DNA of 64,000 bases from Brachionus plicatilis (Eukaryota > Rotifera > Eurotatoria > Ploima > Brachionidae), in NCBI GenBank assembly GCA_010279815.1, contig QEOQ01000303.1, positions 1,243,567 through 1,307,566 of the forward strand, in the 5' to 3' direction. The notes beneath the pieces were generated by a model. It made no database searches. It was not told where the DNA came from and was given only the letters and a program-made list of their open reading frames with translations. The translations under genes and the position numbers were made by a program. Shown piece after piece: positions 46,701 through 57,200 of the stretch. How positions within the stretch are numbered: the first letter of the stretch is position 1; each line of letters begins with the position of its first letter.

Positions 46701-49700
46701 TGCATTTATTTTAATTATTAAGACGGTTAGACATTTTCTAAATTAATGAAATTAAATCAAATTCATCAAAAAATAGCCATTTTTAAATTTATTTATAAAA
46801 AGGCAGAATATATAATATATTTAAATTTCTAAAATTTATGCCATAATCATAAAATTATCCAAATTTTATTGAAAAAATCTTTTTGAATTGTACGAAAGCT
46901 CAAATAAACTAAAGTTCACAAAAAAATAAATCAAAGCTTTACATCTTTGATGGAATATCTACAGATTAAGCACTAAAAAGCTTAAAATTAGCAATTAAAA
47001 TATTTTTCAATAAAATTTAGATCAGACATTTTTTAAAAATAAATTCCATTTTGTTAAATTTTGATTTTATTTTTTGACAGAAATTTCCTAAAACGGTGCT
47101 CAGAAAAACTCAAAACTAAGAATTATCAGCTCATTTTTTCAAAACCTCTTTTTTTAATTTTTTTCTCAATCATCTAAATAAAATATGAAATTCTCAAAAA
47201 AATAAAAATTAATTTATTTCTATTAGTTCTGAATAATTAAGCGCCTAGGTCATTTTTAGAATATGAGACTGGAATTATACTTTCTCATAGCTTTTCTTAT
47301 GGTATCATGCATCAAAAATAGCTGGAATAGATAATGCCAACATTTTTAGATTATTTTATTTGTCATTCAAAATTTTTAGAACAAAAAAAAAAAAACAAAA
47401 CATAAAAAATTCAAAAAATTTTTAATCTAAAACGCCAAATTTGGTTATGTAAATTTTATCGGTTGATTCATTAAATGTTTAGTCTAATTCAGGCTCTGCC
47501 AAAAATTTAGAAAAATTTATACATTTTAAATCATAGTATAGAGTTTTTGAGGAAGTTTAACCCAGACTTGTTTTAGAAAAAAATCTTTTTAATCTTTGAA
47601 TATTTTTCATGAATTTTGTTCTAAAATTAACATTATTTTTAATAATCCAACTGTTTTTCGTGCTATTTAAAAAATCGGAGTGCTAAAAAAGTAAGCTAAC
47701 TTTTCTAGCACTTTAAATGGCTTTTGAAAGTAAAAAATATAACTTTGGAGAATTCCTTCAAAGAATATGGCAATTTTTTAATGGCAATATTAAAGAGAAT
47801 ATTTAACTCTGAAAATTCACCATACAAGAATATTACACTTAATTAATGATTGTGCCTAAAAAGCGGAATATTGAACCAAATTCCACCTAAAAAATCTAAA
47901 AAACCACATACAAAAAAGCGGAATTTCCGTCTTGAATTTTTTACATTTATCCGCTGGAATTGAAAAAATAAAAAAAAAAAATTTTCAAAGAGTCCAATAT
48001 TGATTAAATGAAAGTTTTACGGAATAAATCTCAGTTGAAAATTTTAGATCTAGTTTCCCTCACAGCCAAAACCAAACTTTTTGCAAATTTTACTTTTTCC
48101 AGAGTTTTTAAATTAATTTTAGAATATTAATAAAAATTTTAAAAAAATTTGTTGAAATAAGCATTTCTAAGTTTCTAAGAATCTTTTGAGCAGCATAAAG
48201 AATTAAAGAAGAATGCAATAAATTTTTTCAAATTTTTAGAATAAATTATTTTTCTTATTCCTTTTTTTTATATTAAGATAAATACTAAGAATAAATTTTA
48301 CAATCCTTTGAGTAATTTAACCCAGACTTGTTTATAAGTCACAGTTTTAAGTCAAAGTTATGACTTTCACAAAAATTTTTATCAATTCCTGCTTCATCAG
48401 GACCAGTTGAAAGAATTTTTTTCTAAATCTGGTTACATTAACAGACCACATAGGTCAAGATTAATAGCCAGGAATTTGGAAGCAACTACTTTATTGGTAT
48501 CAAATATGGATTTACTAAATCATCGACTTGACTTAAGACTTGTGACTTAAAAAAAGTCTGATTTAACCAGAGTTATTTAAAAGTACCAAAAAATTCCAAT
48601 CCATACTTTTTTTTTTTGGAATTTTGAAAAAAAAAAAATTTCAAAGTCTTGACTTGGACTTGACTTGAGATTTGTGACTTTTAAACAACTCTGGATTTAA
48701 CCCATAGGTTGATAATTTGGATTAATCATTTCACTCAGTTCAATTTGGAAAAACTTTTTTTTTTAAATAAAATCAATCTGTAGAATGATACATTTTCAGG
48801 AGAAATAACATGCAATTATTTAATTTAACTTCATAATTAATGGAAGGATTTAATTACTTTGATATTCAAATTTTAAATTTAAATTTTCAAAAATCTAAAT
48901 AATTAAAATTTTTTAAATCAACAGCACTAATCAAAATCAATGTCAATTTTGTTGTTTCAAAAATTCGTTCAAAGTTTTCTATTTTCACAGTGGAATTATT
49001 TTTAAATGATAATACTATTGCAGAAAAAGCAGACATTCCCTTCCATAAAAATTAACTAAGCCATTAACTAAAATTATAAAATTTTTGTGACTATAACTTT
49101 TTCATGTTAACCCTGATTTTAAAAATTTACTTACACAATAATTTTTTAATAACTTGGTAAAAACAGAGCATGTGGTGTCCCAGCAAGTTTTAGATTCAAT
49201 CAAATGCTCTTTACTTGAAGACATATAGCAAAGTGAGGCGAACACCTCATGTTCTTGCATGTAGTGCAATAGTAGACTGGAAATGGACAGAAGTCCTGGG
49301 TTAAATGTCACTTGTGGAAAGTGGTATTCATACACACATAGGATTCGCTTGATTGCCTGTTTTCCTTTGTTGTTTAAAAAGTAATAATTCATGTGATCAC
49401 TCGAATTCTCTTGTCTTGTGTTCATATTTACAAAATCCGGTAGACTAATATCAATTTCTCTCACTTATTGAATTAAAAAAAATAACCAAATTTTAACCAT
49501 CATTTAAAATACTTTTTCCAAAAATTTGATTCAAGTGTTTGTTGTACTCGAACTCACTGAAATCTATGTTTTTCAAATGAGAATTTGATTTTGAATTTTC
49601 TTTATTGGAATTTAATTGGGGCCTTTGAAGAAGGCATTTCCAAAGGTATTTTCTAATGGGATGATTTATGGGCCAAAAGTTGCTACGGATCAAATTTTTC

Positions 49701-50035
49701 AGTCTGGTACTCTCTTGCTGCCTGTTGTTGGCAAGACGAACACTCAAGTTCAACTCGTCTTGGCTAATATCGACACTATTCAAATTTGTCAAATTGGAAA
49801 AAGATTTTTGACTTTGTCGCATGGTTCTGGAGCTGGCGGAGCTTTTTTTTCGCATTGGAAAACTGTTAAATTTATTGTTTTTAACTGCTTTGTCATAGCT
49901 AGCCTCCTCAACTGCATTGCTAGTTGTCTGGTTTAATCGGTCGGTCAAGTCGTCCAAGTTTGCTTCTCCTAAAAAATTGGCCAATTTTTCCGTGTCTATG
50001 CATCCCAGGTTAAAACAGAGCCCAGATTCGATCAT
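43751..50035 (-). CDS. TBC1D24: TBC1D24-like TBC + TLDc protein, 8 exons, ~627 aa
   Basis: Exons 49513-50035, 49135-49463, 46314-46503, 45147-45241, 44720-44894, 44492-44562, 43943-44301 and 43751-43892 join in phase. A Ser-rich N-terminal segment of about 110 residues precedes the TBC domain (LIRSNFWPINHPIRKYLW; YYFLNNKGKQAIKRIL; HFPQVTFNPGL; NEWYWWIFDSLSFDYLVKIM; CFLFEGQKIFYRVSLALAQQ). The TLDc domain follows (CSIWNWIPQRLSIC; FGAFCAGDW; FFGTGETFLF; CDTFANEPLC...IAILEVVGF). TBC1D24/Skywalker binds phosphoinositides and regulates vesicle traffic and oxidative stress resistance. The GAP arginine-finger motif IxxDxxR is not visible, as in TBC1D24. Intron 1 is 49 bp in the preferred model. Introns 2 (2.6 kb) and 3 (1.1 kb) are long. 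Confidence 0.93.
48568..48693. mobile_element. hAT-like MITE family B, copy B2 (126 bp)
   Basis: Ends CAGAGTTATTTAAAAGT and ACTTTTAAACAACTCTG, with a perfect 8-bp duplication GATTTAAC (48560-48567 and 48694-48701). It lies in TBC1D24 intron 2. This is the second independent proof of the 8-bp target size of family B. Confidence 0.9.
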
Positions 50036-52895
50036 TATTTGAATTTACTTTAAAATTTTCATTTGATCTAAATTTTTTTAATTTTTAATTTTAAATCACG
50101 TGATAGTTCAATTAAAGTCAAAATTTGCATTGGAAATTTTTATTTTGCTTCAAGATAAAACTTGATGATTGTGGTAATTTAATATAGCTGAACTTGTAGA
50201 TAAGATAACATAAAAAAGAGTTTATCTTTACGATTACTTAAGAACTGATCAGAATTAAATCTTAAATCTTGTGAAATTTTATAAATAAATAATTAATTGT
50301 GTTTGAATTTTGTTTTAAAATGTTAATTTGTTGATCAATTATTTGTGAGTGCACTAGGAAAAAAATTTAAATTAATGTTTAAAAGATTAATTGTACCCGG
50401 TGATTGAAATTTTTTGTCAGTCTTGATCTCCAAAATTCTACGGATAAAATTATCTAATAGTTAAATTAAAATTTTGGCGGCTAATTTACTTTTTTTCATT
50501 TTTTAAATAAAAAAATTAACAGCATTAATTTAATTATTCTTGGCAAAATTAATAAATTTTTTTTGTTTATCTGTACTAAACTAAAGCTGCTTCAGAATAA
50601 CAAAAAAAAATTTTTGAAAGTAAAAAATGATCAAAATAAGTTAAATTACGGAAGAAAATTAAAATAAATAAATTTTGGAAAAATATGGACAGAATGTTTG
50701 CTCCTCAAAAACTAGATACAAGTCATAAAAAAAATTCAAATGATTAAAACTACGAATTAATCACATATTTTGACCAAATTTAGATAAAAACAAGCTGATT
50801 ATGACTAAGATTGATGACTAAAAAATAAAAGTGTAATTTCTGGTAATGAAATCGATTTTTTATTATGAAACAACATCATAATCTTAAACTAAAATTATTC
50901 CAAACTAAGCCGCAAATGTTGATTCCATCAACAAAATCAAAATATTTCATAATTTATTTCAATTGATTTAAAATATTGCCAATCGATTTAATTTTTTTAA
51001 ATGTTTTATTTAACTTATTTTGTTAAATAGATGCTAAATTATCAAGTTTTTAGTTGACCTAGTCTAGTCGAAGTTTTAAACAGGTACAACGTGGCCACAT
51101 TTGATAACTGACTATTGACCAAAGAGCTTACTTCTAATTTATGAAAAGAATATATTGATTTTTTGTTGCTAATTTAATATGATATATAAAAAAATGCAGA
51201 ATTTCCAGATTAAAAATTATTTTTGGCCTAACAAATTGATGACAGAAACACTTCAAACTTTATTCATGTCAATTTAAGATTTAATAAAATATTTTGGTTA
51301 AATATTTGATCAAAACTTAATCATAAAAGTTTAGAATTAGACAAGCCTTATCAACAATTAGCTTGAATAAATTTTTTTGATGCAAAAAAAAGCGTTTTAT
51401 GCAAAAGTCTTTTCATAATTATTCAAATGAGCTTTTTTAGGTTAATATCAGGAATAAACATTTGGCTTGAAAATTCCATTTAAAACAGATAAATAAGTAA
51501 ACTTTTGAGTTTATTTTTTCGACGCCTGTTTTTTAAAGAATAAAATAAAATAACTCTAAAGTGATCAATTGCTTAAAAATATTGTCTTTTTTTAAACTAA
51601 AATTTCACAATATATTAATTTTTGAACCATAATTTACCTCGTCTCTAATTTAATTAAAACTTCCGCTATTTTAACAATAATTTCTCTGATTTAATATAAA
51701 GAAATTCAAATTTTTTAAGTTAAGTCTTATTAAATAAAAATTAAATTATTCTAATAAAAAAATATTTAAATTAATGAGCTTTCATCTATTTTAATAAAAA
51801 CTTTTTTTATCAATTTTTTATAAAATTCAAACGATTGATTTTGATAGATGATAAATGATCACTGACAAAAAGAAGTTGAGTCTTTAGGGTTAGGGTATTA
51901 TTTTTATATTTTGAATTTAAAGATTGAACCCATTAATGTTCAATATTTTTACATCGTGGAAGATTTATTTAAAACTCGTTATATTAGAAAAAATTAATAA
52001 TCATTTGTTAAAATTAAAATATTCTTTTAATTCTTTAAATTTCCTTAAATTAAAAAATGATTTAACATCAACTAGACAGCTTGTTTTTGAAGTTTTTTGT
52101 TGACAAGTTTGGACAAAAAACTGTACGACAACAAATAAAGTCTTTATTTTTAAGAGTATTTTTGTGTTTTATTATTAAATTATTGAAAATTTTTAAATTA
52201 GATAAATTATTGCTTAAATGATAAAAAAATAATATTTAGTAATATCTTAGAAAAGCTTAGAGTGAACAGCTTACTCTTTTTTACACCGTGTTAAACTACG
52301 GGGAATGGTAAGACCAACAATCAAAAAAATAACAGATTCTAAAATAAAAATAATGTTTTAAGAAAATTAATTAAAGATTATGGTGAATCATCAGTGGTAA
52401 TTAATAGCATATTAGTATACTATTAATAGCTTTTTATGATGTTGTATATTTGCTTGTTTTTGCTGCAATTATCATTAAAAATTTATATTAATGTTTAAAA
52501 AAAAATTTAAATAAGTTAGATATTCAAAGTTAATTTTATAATTTTCAAAATTTCTATAAAAGCTTAAGAAAAATTATGAAATTAAATTTTTAAAAAAAAT
52601 TAATGTTTTATTTGATTTTGTATCATTTTTATTGAATTTTTTAGTTTATTGAATATTTAATATTTAATAAAATTTATTTAAAATTTGGTATCTTTTAGTC
52701 GCTGAAAGCAAATTTTTAATTATTTTTGCTCTAACTCTTTTATTTAGCCTAATAAACCGAAATAATAATAAATAATCAAGAAAAGTAGAAAATTAGCACT
52801 TTTTTTCTTCTTTCTTGATGTTTTATTTTTATTTTGGAGTTTAAATGTTATTACTCGAATAAAAAAAATATTTAGACCAAAAAAATATTTTTTTT
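50036..52895. other. 5' flank of the TBC1D24-like gene; no gene seen
   Basis: AT-rich, no exon-like frames. Contains TTTAGGGTTAGGG near 51886, too short to be an interstitial telomere tract. Confidence 0.45.
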
Positions 52896-53165
52896 TTATT
52901 CATTAACGTAAAATTTTGAATTTTCTTCCAAATCGACTATGTCATTTTTAGAATCGTTCATCAATTTTTCAAAATGAAATCTTGTATCATTTTCTTCTTC
53001 CTCTTCTGAGCTTTCATTTTCTTCCTCGTCGCTCAATTCATCATCACTTTTTTGGTTAATATTTGACACTATACCTACCAGCATTGCCGAATCTTCTGGT
53101 AATTCTTGTTTTATATTTTTTGATTTTTTAAAAGACATAGCTAAAGTCGAAATTATTCTTTTCAA
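52896..53165 (-). CDS. Small acidic hypothetical protein (80-89 aa)
   Basis: Frame from 53165; the second Met at 53138 gives MSFKKSKNIKQELPEDSAML. A basic start is followed by an acidic run (DDELSDEEENESSEEEEEND), then FHFEKLMNDSKNDIVDLEEN and FYVNE. The basic-then-acidic layout is common in nuclear or nucleolar chaperone-like proteins. It may be the last exon of a gene whose other exons are not seen, since a TTTAG precedes the second Met. Family not recognised. Confidence 0.4.
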   Translation of the reverse strand: MKRIISTLAMSFKKSKNIKQELPEDSAMLVGIVSNINQKSDDELSDEEENESSEEEEENDTRFHFEKLMNDSKNDIVDLEENSKFYVNE

Positions 53166-53499
53166 TTTAAAGTCGACCGCTTTCTACATTATGTGCAAGT
53201 TTGTGCAAGCAATTTTTTTTTATTATTAGCTGTATGTTTTAAAAAAAAATATGTAGATCCCATTCCACCAGATTCCAAAAAACTTATATTTGATCAAAAA
53301 TAAAGAAAAAAACGTGATTAAAATCAAATTTGTTGATACAATCGAAACAGAAACCTAGATTCAAATATATTAAAAAAATTTTAATAACAAATATCTAAAA
53401 TTAAAAAAAATAATGATGCACGCATCAATTTTTGTTCGTGAGATAATTTAATTAAAAAAAAGCATACAAATTTTTATAATTTTTCTTTTCAACTTTGAG

Positions 53500-53775
53500 T
53501 CAATTTATTTTTGGTTTCCACTTAGGTAAGTCAAAAAATAATTTCATATTCTGATAGAGCAAGATTTTTTCAATATGGATCTGGGTAATAGGGGAAATGT
53601 CGAAATCGTCATCGAATTTTGGCAAAAACTTTTGCTTGGCTGAATCAATGGTGAGGTGACGCATTCTGGCCTTCGATGATCCAAGAATTGCTCAAAACAG
53701 CGATCGACCATCGGCGAATTTATTCAAGACTCAAGAAGCAACTCTGTTTGTCAAGACCCAGAGAAAACTTCTTCA
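53500..53775 (-). pseudogene. Probable pseudogene with in-frame TGA codons
   Basis: One minus-strand frame reads WVLTNRVAS*VLNKFADGRS, LF*AILGSSKARMRHLTID, SAKQKFLPKFDDDFDISPIT and QIHIEKILLYQNMKLFFDLP before TGA at 53500. Both internal stops are TGA, which could arise from CGA by C-to-T change. Composition and continuity look coding. I do not recognise the parent protein. An alternative frame is also open for about 58 codons, so the reading is not certain. Confidence 0.4.
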
Positions 53776-54269
53776 CTAAATAATATCATAGCTCATAAAA
53801 CTTAAATATTTTTTGAAAATGTCAGAAATTACTTTATCAAATCTGAATCTTTTGAGCATGTGATTTTCTTGGTAAAATTTAATGTGTGCTATTTTTTCTC
53901 AAAATAATTAAATCAAAATTGTTTTCATTAAAAAAAAAAATAATTTAAGAGAAATTTTGAATGAGAGCTCTAAAATAAATTTATATTTTTTTTAGTAAGA
54001 ATGTAGAGATTTTAATTATCTGCAAAGCGACATGCTTGCAATTTTTTAAAATTGAAGAGTTTTACCAAAAAAAAATATATTTTTAGTTTTTCAGCTATGA
54101 GTTTTTGAAAAAAAAGAGCTCGGTGACTATTCCTTGTTTTAGCACAAGCCATTGAAACTTCAGCAAAAAAATTAATAAAATAAATGCAGCAAAATTACAC
54201 AAAAAAAAAACTCAAACAAATTTTTTTATTCTTTATTTTATTTGTAATTAATTTAAAAAAAAACAGAGT
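53776..54269. other. 3' flank of UTP4; no gene seen
   Basis: AT-rich; nothing supported. Confidence 0.45.
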
Positions 54270-57200
54270 TTATGTTCCGAATTTTTTCTGCTTTAAGGAT
54301 GGTGGTAGTCGCTCGGAAACACTCAATGGTGTTACTTCTACAATTAATAGCTGAGCTTGCATCGGTTCACTCACATGAACAATATACTTAACAAAAAAAA
54401 AAATTAAAAAATTAAAAAATAATTACCCCAAAAATAATGCAAAATGAAAATAATTTACATTTTCACATTTTCGTATTTTCACATTTCTTAATATTTTTGT
54501 GCAATATTAGAAAAAACTTTCCTATGAAAATCCAAATAAAATTTTTCTGAAACATAGCACAAAAAATATTAGAAAATATAAAAATACGAAAATGTGAAAT
54601 TATTTACATGCTGCCAAATATAAACAATACCCTATATTTATCTGAAACGTGAATTGCATGCTGCTTATCACAATGACCATTTTCGCTTTTACTCTTAATA
54701 GAATATTTGGGCTGAAATATTTTTTCATTAAAATCAGGCATTTTTTCTTTTTTATCTACTATAATCAAATACTGCTCATCGTGCAGTATTATCTTCTCCT
54801 GATCTCTTCCATCATAGAAACAGTTAAGTATTTTATTGTTCGATTTAAGCCATTGTTTGGGCCAAAGTTTGCTTGACTGCCGGCTCCAATCTGAGTATTC
54901 ATTCAGCTCATAATCATATTCAACTATTGTCCGGTTTGCGTAGCAAACAAGCAGTAGACTTTTGCTCGGATGAAACTTTAAACTTGTTGCCAATCTTTCA
55001 TACTTTGGCAGACTGCAAAGTTGGCTCTGGCTCTTCAAAGACCAAATTACAATGTTCATGTCAGTGTCAGCTGTGGCTACATAGTCCTCTTTGAAGTCCA
55101 TCAAATAAACTCGATTGTCGGTCAAGAGTAAATCTTGGGAAATGCACTGTATGGTGGAGTCGAGCGCAAATCCCAGCTCATCATTCAGTAGATACAAACT
55201 TTGCAGACATGACTTGTTGGTCAAGTAGTTAAGTCTGAGTTGGTTGGAAGAGGCCGAAAAGTAAAAATTCATCATGACTGCAGGTCGATTTCCGCATGCC
55301 AGCGGAAGTGATTTTATTTTGGCAACTTTTATTTTGGGCTCCAATAATTGTTTTGAGCTAATTTCTAGCTTGTAAATGTGAATGGCATTCAAATCTGAAT
55401 AGGACATCCAAATGGTCTGGGCGTTTTGTTCTGACGGAAGGGCCCCAATTGACGAGCAAACAATGTTCAAGTCATTTTTGGAGTTCAGGTGGAGAAATTT
55501 TTTTGCCGATCTCAATATTGACAGACAATCGCCGTCTTTTTTCTCATCCAAATTGAGATTGTCTCCTGACTGGCCCAGCTTCCATATTTCCAAATGTTTA
55601 TCGTGCTGCAAAAGAACATAATCACTGCAAGTATGAATCAGACACTTTTGTGGCATTGAATTGTACTTGCGGTTTTTTGAGCAATGCTTTTTTTCAAGTG
55701 ACTTGAACACTATTTTTGTGTCGACTCCGGCAGAAATTAGTTGATTGTCGGCAATTAAGAGTGAGCGCACATCGTGACTATGCTGATAGTAGACATTCGA
55801 TTTTACCCAAGTTTTGTAATTGTCTGCCTGGGAAGTTGCAATGTAATCAAGTTGAACTATGGATGGGTCGATTCCACTGCAATAAATATGCTTTTCTGTC
55901 TGACATTTGAAAAGAAAAATAAAAATTGGCAAAAAAAATTATGGTCATGTCCAATTTGTGGCCAGATGTTCTTGATCATGCTGAGTGGCATTTTATGAAT
56001 TTTCCCCCTCTAAATTTTCCCCCCGTAAAAATTCCCCCGTAAAGTTTTCCCCTTTTTTTTTCCCCTTTTTTTATTTTCCCCTTTACTGAAATTCCCCTTT
56101 TTAAAAATTTAATTCTATGAACAATATTATTTTTTTAAATCTCTTATAGAAAAAAATTTTACTGATCACAATATTTAATTTGATTTTAGAAAAAAAAGAC
56201 AAAAAAAATATATTATTTGATTATATTCTTAAATTTTTGAAATGTTAAAAGTTAAATTTGTAAACAAAAAATTTCAAATTTCAAATTTGAATTTTAAAAT
56301 AAATATAAATTATAAAAAAACGAATTTACTTAAATTTTTACGAGTTTTTAAAATTTTTACGAGTAAATATTAATTAATTGAATTAGCACAAAGGTGTTTA
56401 TCAGGAAGCTTAATTATTGAAGATAAATATGTCGCTTTTTTAAACTTTTTTTAGCGTAATCGTAAAACTATAAAGTGTTTTTTAATTAGATCATTTTATT
56501 ATTTTTCGCTTTTTTTCAATTTAATTACTCAAAAATGTTTAAAAACGATAAATTATTTGATTAATTATAAAAGGAGAATTTTTTTATAGGGGAAATCAAT
56601 TAAGAGGGAAAATTAATAAGGGGGAATATCTTTAATGGGGAAATTTTAAAAGGGGAAAATTTGGAGGGGGAAAATTTGGAGGGGGAAAATTTTAAGGGGG
56701 AATATCCATGTAGAATCATGCTGGGTTAGCAAAAAAATCAATTGTTTAATGTCAAAAAAGTGATGTTGTGTCATTATTATCAAAAAAAGATACATTGTTA
56801 TCTTTAATTTTAATTTATCAAAAAAGGAAAAATTTTTGTTCAATTTGTATTTGAAATTCACAATACCAAGTAAGGGTCTATTGTACTAATATTAAGATTG
56901 TTAATTTAATTAAAATTTTATTAATTTCAACAATTATACCGTAATGCCTTGCCCCCTAATGCGGCATTTATTTTCAGAATTCTGGATTTTAATGCATGCA
57001 TTTAACCCACTTTTTTTTCCAGATACGCTGCGACTAAAAATGCTGCAGTTAATGTCAAAATTTTGGTAAAAATGCCGCATTAAATATGTAAAAAATAATA
57101 AAAATATATTTTTCTATTTTTTCTAAATTTGAAACACAAAAAATGTTCTTCGGACATAATGCATGCATTTGAAGTTAAAATTTTGAGTTTTAATGCTAGT

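Noticed and set aside
49464..49497. A 34-bp ultrashort intron in the TBC1D24-like gene
   Set aside because: A donor 15 bp upstream (GTATTT at 49512) gives the same phase and a 49-bp intron, matching the modal size of other introns in the window, so the ultrashort version is unnecessary.
51886..51898. Interstitial telomere repeat (TTTAGGGTTAGGG)
   Set aside because: Only two units; expected by chance or as a microsatellite.
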